Positions 47,401 through 60,241 of a stretch of 64,000 nucleotides of DNA are shown here, piece by piece. A program made the translations under genes and the position numbers. How positions within the stretch are numbered: position 1 is the first letter of the stretch; the number at the start of each line of letters is the position of its first letter. Origin of the DNA: Piliocolobus tephrosceles (taxonomy: Eukaryota > Chordata > Mammalia > Primates > Cercopithecidae); assembly GCF_002776525.5 (NCBI RefSeq), contig NC_045443.1:35472808-35536807 (forward strand), in the 5' to 3' direction. Below the pieces are notes generated by a model. That model worked only from the letters and a program-made list of their open reading frames with translations, ran no database searches and was not told the origin of the DNA.

Positions 47401-50400
47401 TTCTCAGAAAGCTGCTTTCTAGTTTTTATCTGAGGATATTTTCTTTGTCACCATGGGCTGCAATGCATTCCAAAATATCCCTTCTAAGATTCCCCAAAAA
47501 CAGTGCTAACAAACGGCTACATGAAAAGGATCGGGTAACTCTGTGAAATGAATTCACACATTAGAAAGCATTTTCATAGAAAGCTTCTTTCTAGTTTTTA
47601 TAAGAGGGTATTTCTTTTGCCACCTTCAGCTTCAAAGCACTCTAAAATAACCCTTGGCAGATTCCACGAAAACAGTGTTAGCAAACTGCTCAATGAAAAC
47701 AGTGGTGTAAATCTGTGAGATGATATCACACATCACAAAGCAGTTTCTCACAAAGCTTCTTTCTAGTTTTTATCTGAAGATATTTCCTCTTCCACCATAG
47801 GCCTCAATACGCTCCCAAATATGCCTTTGTAGATTCCATGAGAACAGTGTTAGCAAACTGCTGAATAAAAATAACGTTGTAATTTTGTGAGATGAATTCA
47901 CACATCACACAGCAGTTTCTGAGAAATGTTCTATTTGATTTCTATCTGAGCATAATTCCTTTGTCACCATAAGTTTCAATGTGCTCCCAAATATCCTATT
48001 GCAGATATTAAGAAAACAGTGCTATCTAACAGCTGATTAAAAGAACGGTGTCACTCTGTGAGATGAATTCACACATCACAAAGCAGTTTCTCAGAAAGCT
48101 TCTTTCTAGTATTTACCAAAAGATGTTTCCTTTTTCACTATAGGTCTCAATGCATTCCCAAATATCCCTTTGCAGATTCCACAATAACAGTGTTAGCAAA
48201 CGGCTCCATGAAAAGAAAGGTGTAACACTGTAAGATGAATTCACACATCACAAAGAACGTTCAAAGAAAGCTTCTTTCTAGTTTTCATCTAGGGATATTT
48301 CCTTTATCACCATAGACTTCAATACGATCCAAAATATCTCTTCTCAGATTCCCCAGAAACAGTGCTACCAAACTGCTCCAAGAAAAGAACCGTGTAACTC
48401 TGTGAGATGAATTTACACATCAAGAAGCAGTTTCTCCAAAATCTTCTTTCTATTTTTTCTATGAGGATATTTACAATGCATCATAAGCTTCAATTCGCTC
48501 TGAAATATCAAACTGCAGATACAAAGAAAACAGTGATAACAAACTGCTCAATAAAAAGAACTGTGTAACACTGTGAGATGAATTCACACATCACAAAGCA
48601 GTTTTCAAGAGCTTCTTTTTAGTTTTTATCTGAGGATATTTCCTTTTTCACCAAAGGTCTCAATGTGCTCCAAATTATTCCTTTGTGGATTCCACAAAAA
48701 CAGTGTTAGCAAACTTCTCAATGAAAAGTATGGTGTAACTCTGAGATAAATTGACATATCACAAAGCAGTTTCTCAGTGAGCTTCTTTCTAGTTTTTATC
48801 GGAGGATACTTCCTTTATCACCATAGGCCTAAATGCATTCCCAAATATCCCTTTGCGGATTCCACGAATACAGTGTTAGCTAACTGCTGCATGAAAACAA
48901 AGCTGTATATCTGTGAGATGAATTCACACATCACAAAGAAATTTCTCTGAAGGCTTCTTTCTAGTTTTTTTCTGAGGATATTTCCTTTGTCACTACAGGC
49001 TTCAATGCGATCCAGAATATCACTTCTCAGATTCCCCAAAAACAGGGCTACCAAACTGATCCATGAAAACAATCCTGTAACTCTATGAGATGAATTCACA
49101 AATCACAAAGCAGTTTCTAGGAAAGACTATTTCCAGCTTTTACCTGAGGATATTTCCTTTGTCACCACAGGCTTCAATGTGCTCCCAAATATCCTATTGC
49201 AGATTCCACGAAAACAGTGTTAGGAAACTGCTCAATGAAAAGTACTGTGTAACTCGGTGAGATGAATTCACACATCACAAAGCAGTTTCTCAGAAAGCAT
49301 CTTTCTAGTTTTTATCTGAGGTTATTTCCTTTTTCACCATAGGCCTCAAAGCACTCCCAATTATCCCTTTGCAGATTCTATGACAACAGTGTTAGCAAAC
49401 TGCTCCAGGAAAAGAACAGTGTTACTCTGTGAGATGAATTCACACATCACAAAGGACTTTCTCAGAAATTTCTTTCTAGTTTTTATCTGAAGATATTCCA
49501 TTTGTCACCATAAGCTTCAATGCACTCCAAAATACCCGATTGCAGATTCCAACAAAACAGTGTTAGCAAACTGCTCAATGAAAACAACATTGTAACTCTC
49601 TGAGATGAATTCACACATCATGAGCAGTGTCTCAGAAAGCTTCTTTCTGGTTTTTATGTGAGGATATCTCCTTTTTCACCATGGGACCCAATGTGCCACA
49701 AAACATCAGTTTACAGATTCCATGAAAGCAGTGTTAGCAAACTGCTCCATGATAAGAAACGTGTAACTCTGTGAGATGAATTCACACACCATAAAGAAGC
49801 TTCTCAGAATGCTTATTTCTAGTTTCGACCTGAAGATATTTCCTTTGTCCCCATAGGCTTCAAAGAGATTGAAAATATCCCTTCCCAGGTTCCCCTAAAA
49901 CAATGCTACCAAACTGATCCATAAAAGGAGTCGTGTGGCTCTGTGACTTGAATTCATATATCACAAAGCAGTTTCTCAGAAAGCTTCTTTCCAGTTTTTA
50001 TCTGAGGATATTTCCTTTTTCACCATAAGCCTCAATGGACTCTCAAATATCCCTTTGCAGATTAGACGAAAACAGTGTTAACAAACGTCTCAATGAAAAG
50101 AAACGTATAACTCTCTGAGATGAAATCAAGCATCACAAATCAGTTTCACAGAAGGCTTCTTTTTGGTTTTTAGCTTGGTATATTTCCTTTGTCAACATAA
50201 GCTTCAATGCAATCCAAAATATCCTATTGCAGATTCCACGAAAACAGTGTTAGCAAACTGCTCAGTGAAAAGAACACTGTAATAATGTGAGATGAATTCA
50301 AACATCACAAAACAGTTTCTCAGAAAGCGTGTTTCTAGTTTTTATCTCAGGATATTTCCTTTTACACCATAGGCCACAATGCACTCCTAAATAACCCTTT

Positions 50401-53400
50401 GCAGATTCCACGAAAATGGTGTTAGCAAACTGCTCCAAGAAAAGAAAAGTGTAACTCTGTGAGATGAATTCACACATAATAAAGAAGTTACCCAGGAAGC
50501 TTCTTTCTAGTTTTATCTGAGGATATTTCCTTTGTCAATATAGGCTTCAATGTTATCCAAAATATCCCTTTTCTGATTCCCCAAAAACAGTGCTACCAAA
50601 CTAATCCAAGAAGACGAAGGTGTAACTCTGTGAGATGAATTCACAAATCACAAAGCAGTTTCTCAGGAAGCTTCTTTCTAGTTTTTGTCTGAGGATATTT
50701 CCTTTGTCACCATAAGCTTCAATATGCTCTGAAACATCTCATTGCAGATTCCAAGAAAACAGTGTTAACAATCTGCTCAATGAAAAGAACAGTGTAATTC
50801 TGTGAGTTCAATTCACACATCACAAAGCAGTCTCTCAGAAAGCTTCTTTTTGTTTTTTATCTGAGGATATGTCCTTTGTCATCAAACGCTTCAATGCACT
50901 CCTAAAGATTCTGTTGCAGATTCCAGAAAAAGAGTGTTAGCAAAGTAATCAATGAAATGAATGGTTGAACTCTGTGAGATGAATTCACACATCACAAACT
51001 AGTTTCTCAGAAAGCTTCTTTCTACTTTTTATCTGTGGATACTTCCTTTTTCAACATAGTCCTTAATGCACTCCCAAGTATCCCTTTGCAGATTCCACAA
51101 ATACAGTGTAAGCAAAATGCTCCATGAAAAGAAAGCTGTTATTCTGTGAGATGAATTCAAAAATCACAATTAACTTTGTCAGAAAGCTTCATTTTAGATT
51201 TTATCTGAGGATATTTCCTTTGTCACACTAGGTTTCAATGTAATCCAAAATATCCATTCTCAGACCCCCCAAAAGCAGTGCAATCAAACTCCTCCATGAA
51301 AAGAATTGTATAACTCTGTGAGATGAATTCAAAAATCACAGAGCAGACCATCAGAAAGCTTCTATCTAGTTTTTGCCGGAGGATACTTCCTTTGTCACCC
51401 TAAGCCTTAATGTGCTCTGAAATATCCCATTGCACAATCCAGAAAACAGTGTTGGTAAACTGCACAATGAAAAGAACAGTGTAATTCTGTGAGATCCATT
51501 CACACATCACAAAGCAGTCTCTCAGAAAGCTTGTTTCTGGCTTTTATCTGAGGATATTTCCTTTGTCACCATAGATTTCAATGCACTCCCAAATATCCGT
51601 TTGCGATTCCACAAAAACAGTGTTGGCCAACTGCTCCAAGAAAAGTGGGCTGTAACTGTGTGAGATAAACTCACACATCACAAATAAATTTCTCAGAAAG
51701 TTTCTTTCTAGTTTTATCTGAGGACATTTCCTTTGTCACCATAAGCTTCAATGCGATCCAAAATATCCTTTCTCAGATTACCCCAAAACAGTGCTACCAA
51801 ACTCTTCCATCAAAAGAATTGTGTAACTCTGTGAGATGAATTCAAACATCAAAAAGCAAATTCTTAGAGAGCTTCTATCTAGTTTATGTCTGAGGATATT
51901 TCCTTTGTCACCATAAACTTCAATGATCTCCGAACTATTCCACTGCAGATTCCATGAAAACAGGGTGAGCAATAAACAGTGTAATGCTGTGAGGTGAATT
52001 CACACATCACAAAGCAGTTTCTCAGAAAACGTCTTTCTAGTTTTTATCTCAGGGTATTTCCTTTTTCACCATAGGCCTCAATGCACTCCCAAATATCCCT
52101 TTGCAGATTCCACGAAAACAGTGTTAGGAAATGGCTCCATGAAAAGCAAGGTGTAACACTGTGAGGTGAATTCACACTTCATACAGAAGTTTCTCGGAAA
52201 GCTTCTTTCTAGTTTTTATCTGAGGATATTTTTTTGTGCATATATGCTTCAATGTCATCCCAAATATCTCTTCTCAGATTCCCCAAAAACAGTGCTACCA
52301 AACAGCTCCATGGAAAGAAAGGCATAACTCTATGAGATGAGTTCACAAATCACAAATCAGTTCCTCCGGAAGCTTCTTTCTAGTTTTTGCCTGAGGATAT
52401 TTCCTTTGTCAGCATAATCTTCAATACACTCCAAAATACCTCATTGCAGATTCTGAGAAAACAGTGTAAGCAAACTGTTCAATGAAAAGGACAGTGTAAC
52501 TCTGTGAGTTCCATTCGCACATCACAAAGCAGTCTCTCATAAAATTCTATTTGTTTTTTATCTGAGGATATTTCCTTTTTCACCATAGGCTTCAACGGGC
52601 TCCCAAATATCCTACTGCAGATTCTACGAAAACATTGTTACCAAACTTCTCAATGAAAACAATGGTGTATCACTGCAAGAAGAATTCACACATTACAAAG
52701 CAGTTTCTCAGAAATTACCTTTCTGTTTTTTTTCTGAAGATATTTCCTTTTTCACCACATGCCTCATTGTGCTCCCAAATATCCCTTGCAGATTCCACAA
52801 AAACAGTGTTAGCAAACTTTTTCATGAATAGAAAAGTGTAACTCTGTGAGATGAATTCACACATCATAAAGCAGTTTCTCTGAAAGCTTCTTTCTATTTC
52901 TTTTCTGAGGCTATTTCCTTTGTTAGTGTAGTCTTCTATGCGATTCAAAATATCCCTTCTAAGATTCCCCTAAAACAGTGCTACCAAGCTGTTCCATGAG
53001 AAGGGTCTTGTAACTCTGTGAGATGAATTCACACATCACAAAGAAGTTTCTCAGAAAGCTTCTTTATAGTTTTTATCTGAGGATATTTCCTTTTTCACTA
53101 TAGGCCTCAATGCGCTCCCAAATATCCCTTTGCAGATTCCAGAAAAGTGTTAGGAAACTGCTCAATGATTAGGATCTTGTATCTCTGTGAGATGAATTCA
53201 CACATCACAAAGCAGTTTCTCAGAAATCTTCTATGAAGTTTTTATCAGAGTATATTTCCTTTTTAACCATAGGCTCAACGTGCTCCCAAATATCCCTCTG
53301 CAGATTCCATGAAAACAATGTTACCAAACTGTTTCATGAAAAGAACAGTGTAGCTCTGTGAGATGAAATCTCACATCACAAAGAAGTTTCTCAAAAAGCC

Positions 53401-56098
53401 TCTTTATAGTTTTTATCTGAGAGTAATTCCTTTTTCACCATAGGCCTCAATATTTCCCAAATTTGTCTTTGCAGATTCCACAAAAACAGTGTTAGCAAAC
53501 TGCTCCATGACAATAAAAGTGTAACTCTGTGAAATGAATTCACACAGCACTAAGGAATTTCTCAGGAAGCTTCTTTCCAGTGTTTATCTGAGGATATTTC
53601 CTTTGTCACCACAGGCTTCAAAGCGATCCAAAATATCCCTTCTCAGAGTCCACAAAAACAGTGTTACCAAACTGCTCCATGAGAAGAATCGTGTCACTCT
53701 GTGAGTTGAATGCAAACATCACAAAGCAGTTTCTCATAAAGCTTCTGTCTAGTTTTTATCTGAGGATAATTTCTTTTTCACCAAAGGCCTCAATGTGCTC
53801 TCGAATGTCCCATTTCAGATTCCACGAGAAAAGTGTAACTTTAAGTGTAACTCTATGAGATGAAATCACACAAAACAAAGCTGTTTCTCAGAAAGCTTCT
53901 TATAGCTTTTGTCTGAGGATAGATCCTTTTTCATAGTAGGTCTCAAGGCCTTCGTGAATATCCCATCTCAGATTTCTCAAAAACAGTGTTAGCAATCTGC
54001 TCAATGAAAAGAAAGTTATAACTCTGTTTGATGAAATCACACATCACAAGACAGTGTCTCAGAGAGCTTCTTTTCAGTATTTGTCTGAGAGTATATCCTT
54101 TACAACTGGCTTCAAAGGGTTCCCAAATATCCCAGTGCAGATTCCAAGAAAGCAGTGTTAACAAACTGCTCCATGAAAAGAAATGTGTGATTCAGTCAAA
54201 TGAATTCAAGGATAACAAGGACGTCTGTCAGAAAGATTTTTCTAGTTTTTCTCTCTAGATATATTCTCTGTCACCACAGGCTTCGAAACAATCCAAAATA
54301 TCCCTTCTCAGTTTTCCCAAAAATAGTGTTACCAAACAGCTCCATGAAAACAATCATGTAACACGGTGACTTGATTTCACAAATCACAAAGCAGTTTCTC
54401 AGAAACCGTCTTTTCGGTTTTTATCTGAGGATATTTCCTTTGTCACCATAGGCTTCAATATGCTCCCAAATATCCTATTGCAGATTCCAGGAAAAGAGTG
54501 CCAGCAAAATGCTCAATTGAAACAATGGTGTAACTCTGTGAGATGAATTCACACATCACAAAGCAGTTTCTCAGTAAGCTTCTTTCTAATTTTAATCTGA
54601 GGATATTTCCTTTGTCAGCATGGGCTTCAGTGTGATCCAAAACATCCCTTCTCAGATTCCCCAATAACAGTGCTACCTAACTGCTCCATAAAAAGAATCG
54701 TGTAGTTCTGTGAGTTGAATTCACACATGACTAAGCAGTTTCTCAGAAAACTTCCTTCTAATTTGTATCTGGGGACATTTCCTTTTTCACCATAGGCTGC
54801 AATGTGCTCCCAAATATCCCTTTGCAGAGTACAAGAAAACAGTTTTAGTAAACTGCTCCTTGAAAAGAAATGTGTAATTCCGTGAGATGAATTCAAAGAC
54901 AAGGAAGTTTCTCAGAATGCTTCTTTCTAGTTTTTATCTCGGGATATATACTTTGTTATCACAGGCTTCAATATGATAGAAAATATCCCTTCTCAGATTC
55001 CCTAAAAATAGTGCTTCATGAAAAGAATCATGTAACTCTGTGACATGAATTTACACATTACACACCAGTTTCTCAGAAAGTTTCTTTCTCATTTTTACCT
55101 GCGGATATTTCCTTTGTCATTGACTTCAAGGCACTCCGAAATATCCCATTGCAGATTCCAATAAAAAACTGTTAGTAAACTGCTCCATGAAAAGAAAGGT
55201 GTAACTCTGTGATATGAATTCAAACATCACAAAGCAGTTTCTCAGAAAGCTTCTTTCTAGTTTTTATCTGAGGATATCCCATTTGCCACCTTGGCTTCAA
55301 TGTGCTCCAAAATATCACATTGCTGATTCCACGGAAACAGTGTTAGAAAACTGCTCCATGAAAAGAAATGTGTAACTAAGTGAGATGAATTCACAAATCA
55401 CAAGGAAGTTTCTCCAAAAGCTTCTTTCTAGTTTTTAACTGAGGATATTTCCATTGTCATAATAGACTTCAATGCAATATAAAATATTCCTTCCCTGATT
55501 CCCCAAAAAAAGGGCTACCAAAGTGCTCCATGAAAAGAATCATGTAATTCTGTGAGACAAATCAACACATCACAAAGCAGTTTCTCAGGAGGCTTCTTTC
55601 TAGTTTTTATCTGAGGTTATTTCCTCTTTCACCATAGGCCTCAATGTGCTCCCGAATATCCCATTGCAGATTCCAGAAAAAAATAGTTAGGCAACTTCTC
55701 AGTGAAAATAAATGTGTAACTCTGTGCGATGAATTCACACATCACAAAGCAGTTTCTCAGAAAGCTTTTTTCTAGTTTTTGTCTAAGGATATTTCCTTTT
55801 ACATCATAGGCCTCAAAGTGCTCTCAAATATCACATTGCAAATTACAAGAAAAAAGTGTTAGCAAAATTCTCAAAGAAAAGAGGAGTGTAACTCTGTGAG
55901 ATGAACTCATACATCACAAAGAAGTTTCTCAGAAGGCTTCTTTTGTTAGTTTTCTGAGGATATTTCGTTTCTCACCATAGGCTTCAGTGCTATCCCAAGT
56001 ATCCTATTGCAGAAAAACTGACAAGAATGTGAGGAAAATGTTTCACTAGAAGAAAGGTGTAACATTGTGAGATGATTTCACACATCACAAAGAAGTTT

Positions 56099-56114
56099 CC
56101 AGAAATCTTCTTTT
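56099..56114. repeat. Target-site duplication, left copy (full-length L1)
   Basis: 'ccagaaatcttctttt' (16 bp) is repeated exactly at 62,287-62,302. It is ordinary monomer sequence, and the satellite reads on across the element. Confidence 0.9.
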
Positions 56115-56134
56115 GTGTGTGTGTGTGTGTGTGT
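56115..56134 (+). repeat. (GT)10 microsatellite in the L1 tail
   Basis: Twenty bases of alternating g and t lie exactly between the target-site duplication and the short T-run of the L1 3' end. On the L1 strand this is (AC)10 where the poly(A) tail would be expected. Confidence 0.9.
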
Positions 56135-56353
56135 TTTTTATTATACTTTAAGTTCTAGGGTACATTTGCATGACGTGCAGGTTTGTTACATACGTATACT
56201 TGTGCCATGTTGGTGTGCTGCACCCATCAACTCGTCAGCACCCATCAATTCGTCATTTATATAAGGTATAACTCCTAATGCATTCCCTCCCCACCCCCAT
56301 GATAGGCCCCAATGTGTGATGTTCCCCTTCCCGAGTCCAAGTGATCTCATTGT
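56135..56353 (-). promoter_or_regulatory. L1 3' UTR with polyadenylation signal
   Basis: The polyadenylation hexamer AATAAA reads on the minus strand at 56,137-56,142, followed by only a few A residues before the (AC)10 tract. The polypurine stretch typical of L1 3' UTRs (C-rich on the plus strand near 56,285-56,299) is present but shorter than in the copies at 17.6 and 35.7 kb. Confidence 0.85.
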
Positions 56354-59300
56354 TCAGTTCCCACCTATGAGTGAGAACATGCAGTGTTTGGTTTTCTCTT
56401 CTTGTGATAGTTTGCTAAGAATGATGGTTTCCAGCTGCATCCATGTCCCTTCAAAGGACGCAAACTCATCCTTTTTTTATGGCTGCATAATATTCCATGG
56501 TGTATATGTGCCACATTTTCTTAATCCAGTCTGTCACTGATGGACATTTGGGTTGATTGCAAGTCTTTGCTATCGTGAATAGTGCCACAATAAACATACG
56601 TGTGCATGTGTCTTTATAGCAGCATGATTTATAATCCTTTTTGTATATACCCAGTAGTGGGATGGCCGGGTCATATGGTACATCTAGATCTAGATCCTTG
56701 AGGAATCGCCATACTGTTTTCCATAATGGTTGAACTAGTTTACAATCCCACCAACAGTGTAAAAGTGTTCCTATTTCTCCACATCCTCTCCGGTACCTGT
56801 TGTTTCCTGACTTTTTTATGATGGCCATTCTAACTGGTGTGAGATGGTATCTCATTGTGGTTTTGATTTGCATTTCTCTGATGGCCAATGATGATGAGCA
56901 TTTTTTCATGTGTCTGTTGGCTGTATGAATGTCTTCTTTTGAGAAATGTCTGTTTATATACTTTGCCCACTTTTTGATGGGGTTGTTTGTTTCTTTCTTA
57001 TAAATTTGTTTGAGTTCTTTGTAGATTCTGGAAATTAGCCCTTTGTCAGATGAGTAGATTGCAAAAATGTTCTCCCATTCTGTAGGTTGCCTGTTCACTC
57101 TGATGGTAGTATCTTTTGCTGTGCAGAAGCTCTTTAGTTTAATGAGATCCCATTTGTCAATTTTGGCTTTTGCTGCCGCTGCTTTTGTTGTTATAGACAT
57201 GAAGTGCTTGCCCATGCCTGTGTCCTCAATGGTACTACCTAGGTTTTCTTCTAGGGTTTTTATGGTATTAGGTCTAACATTTAAGTCTCTAATCCGTCTT
57301 GAATTAATGTTCGTATAAGCAGTAAGGAAAGGATCCAGTTTCAGCTTTCTACTTATGGCTAGCCAATTTTCCCAGCACCATTTATTAAATAGGGAGTCCT
57401 TTCCCCATTTCTTGTTTCTCTCAGGTTTGTCAAAGATCAGATGGCTGTAGATGTGTGGTATTATTTCTGAGGACTCTGTTCTGTTCCATTGGTCTATATC
57501 TCTGTTTTGGTACCAGAACCATGCTGTTTTGGTTACTGTACCCCTGTAGTATAGTTTGAAGTCAGGTATCATGATGCCTCCAGCTTTGTTCTTTTGACTT
57601 AGGATTGTCTTGGCAATGAGGGCTCTTTTTTGGTTCCACATGAACTTTAAAGCCGTTTTTTCCAATTCTGTGAAGAAACTCATTGGTAGCTTGATGGGGA
57701 TGGCATTGAATCTATAAATAACCTTGGGCAGTATGGCCATTTTCACGATATTGATTCTTCCTATCCATGAGCATGGTATGTTCTTCCATTTGTTTGTGTC
57801 CTCTTTTATTTCACTGAGCAGTGGTTTGTAGTTCTCCTTGAAGAGGTCCTTCACATCCCTTGTAAGTTGGATTCCTAGGTATTTTATTCTCTTTGAAGCA
57901 ATTGTGAATGGAAGTTCATTCATGATTTGGCTTTCTGTTTGTCTGTTACTGGTGTATAAGAATGCTTGTGATTTTTGCACATTAATTTTGTACCCTGAGA
58001 CTTTGCTGAAGTTGTTTATCAGCTTAAGGAGATTTTGGGCTGAGACCATGGGGTTTTCTAAATATACCATCATGTCATCTGCAAACAGGGACAATTTGAC
58101 TTCCTCTTTTCCTAACTGGATACTCTTTATTTCTTTCTCTTACCTGATTGCCCTAGCCAGAACGTCCAACACTATGTTGAATAGGAGTGGTGAGAGAGGG
58201 CATCCCTCTCTTCTGCCAGTTTTCAAAGGGAATTTCTCCAGTTTTTGCCCATTCAGTATGATATTGGCTGTGGGTTTGTCTTAAATAGCTCTTACTATTT
58301 TGAGGTACCTTCCATCAATACCGAATTTATTGAGCGTTGTTAGCATGAAGGACTGTTGAATTTTGTCAAAAGCCTTTTCTGCATCTATTGAGATAATCAT
58401 GTGGTTCTTGTCTTTGGTTCTGTTGATATGCTGGATTACGTTTATTGATTTGCGAATGTTGAACCAGCCTTGCATCCCAGGGATGAAGCCCACTTGATCA
58501 TGGTGGATAAGCTTCTTGATGTGCTGCTGAATCCGGTTTGCCAGTATTTTATTGAGGATTTTTGCATCGATGTTCATCAGGGATATTGGTCTAAAATTCT
58601 CTTTTTTTGTTGTGTCTCTGCCAGGCTTTGGTATCAGGATGATGTTGGCCTCAGAAAATGAGTTAAGGAGGATTCCTTCTTTTTCTATTGATTGGAATAG
58701 TTTCAGAAGGAATGGTAACATCTCCTCTTTGTACCTCTGGTAGAATTCAGCTGTGAATCCTTCTGGTCCTGGACATTTTTTGGTTGGTAGGCTATTAAAT
58801 ATTGCCTCAATTTCAGAGCCTGCTATTGGTCTATTCACGGATGCAAATTATTCCTGGTTTAGTCTTGGAAGAGTGTAAGTGTCCAGGAAATTATCCATTT
58901 CTTCTAGATTTTCTAGTTGATTTGCGTAGAGGTGTTTATAGTATTCTCTGATGGTAGTTTGTATTTCTGTCTGGTCGGTGGTGATATCCCCTTTATCATT
59001 TTTTATTGCATCTATTTGATTCCCCTCTCTTTTCTTCTTTATTAGTCTTGCTAGCGGCCTGTCAATTTTGTTGATTTTTTCAAAAAAACCAACTCCTGGA
59101 TTCAGTGATTTTTTGGACAGTTTTTTGTGTCTCTATCTCCTTCAGTTCTGCTCTGATCTTAGTTATTTCTTGCCTTCTGCTAGCTTTTGAATGTGTTTGC
59201 TCTTGCTTCTCCAGTTCTTTTAATTGTGATGTTAGAGTGTCCATTTTAGATCTTTCCAGCTTTCTCTTGTGGGCATCTAGTGCTATAAATTTCCCTCTAC

Positions 59301-60178
59301 ACACTGCTTTAAATGTGTCCCAGAGGTTCTGGTATGTTGTATCTTTGTTCTCATTGGTTTCAAAGAACATCTTTATTTCTGCCTTCATTTTGTTATGTAC
59401 CCAGTAGTCATTCAGGATCAGGTTGTTCAGTTTCCATGTAGTTGAGCGGTTTTGATTGAGTTTCTTAGTCCTGAGTTTTAGTTTGATTGCACTGTGGTCT
59501 GAGAGACAGTTTGTGATAATTTCTGTTCTTTTACATTTGCTGAGGAGTGCTTTACTTCCAATTATGTGGTCAATTTTGGAATAAGTGTGATGTGGTGCTG
59601 AGAAGAATGTATATTCTGTTGATTTGGGGTGTAGAGTTCTGTAGATGTCTATTAGGTCCGCTTGGTGCAGAGATGAGTTCAATTCCTGGATAACCTTGTT
59701 AACTTTCTGTCTCGTTGATCTGTCTAATGTTGACAGTCGAGTTTTGAAGTCTCCCATTATTATTGTATGGGAGTCTAAGTCTCTTTGTAAGTCTCTAAGG
59801 ACTTGCTTTATGAATGTGGGTGCTCCTGTATTGGGTGCATATATATTTAGGATAGTTAGCTCTTCCTGTTGAATTGATCCCTTTACCATTATGTAATGGC
59901 CTTGTCTCTTTTGATCTTTGATGGTTTAAACTCTGTTTTATCAGAGACTAGGATTGCAACCTCTGCTTTTTTTGTTCTCCATTTGCTTGGTAGATCTTCC
60001 TCCATCCCTTTATTTTGAGCCTATGTATGTCTCTGCATGTGAGATGGGTCTCCTGAAGACAGCAGACTGATGGGTCCTGACTCTTTATCCAGTTTGCCAG
60101 TCTGTGTCTTTTAATTGGAGCATTTAGTCCATTTACATTTAAGGTTAATATTTTTATGTGTGAACTTGATCCTGCCGT
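56354..60178 (-). pseudogene. ORF2: L1 ORF2 (endonuclease/reverse transcriptase), inactivated
   Basis: ORF2 normally encodes an about 1,275-residue protein with an N-terminal endonuclease, a reverse transcriptase and a C-terminal Cys-rich segment, which performs target-primed reverse transcription. The span here has the right length, but the expected start codon is ACG (60,176-60,178). About 4 bases appear lost near 59,900-59,903, shifting the frame. One extra base in an A-run (59,082-59,088) causes a stop at 59,080. In-frame TAA codons stand at 58,848, 58,281 and 58,140. An extra base at 56,472-56,478 ends the frame early at 56,466. The remaining open pieces are 59,889-59,080 (endonuclease, with the SDH motif), 58,838-58,281 (reverse transcriptase fingers/palm) and 58,094-56,466, which opens on the catalytic F-A-D-D motif. 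In the GDFNT endonuclease motif the Asn is replaced by Lys. The element cannot mobilise itself. Confidence 0.93.
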
Positions 60179-60241
60179 TATGATATTAACTGGTTATTTT
60201 GCTCATTAGTTGATGCAGTTTCTTCCTAGCCCCGATGGTCT

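Larger units (their letters stand above)
36425..56098 (-). repeat. Monomeric alpha satellite block
   Basis: This is continuous alpha satellite in the same orientation as the array, with about 171-bp steps marked by 'gatgaattcacacatcaca', 'tttctcagaaagcttcttt' and 'tttttatctgaggatattt'. No 2.23-kb period is present. Broad monomer classes recur in irregular order: one with 'gattccccaaaaacagtgct', one with 'ataggcctcaatgcactccc', and one with 'cccattgcagattcc' plus 'ctgctcaatgaaaagaac'. The monomers are closer to a single consensus than those of the 13-mer array. I see no gene or other mobile element in this stretch. Confidence 0.92.

Noticed and set aside
36425..56098. tRNA, rRNA or other RNA genes in the long gene-free satellite
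   Set aside because: No conserved RNA-gene box or fold was seen; every stretch can be assigned to alpha monomers.
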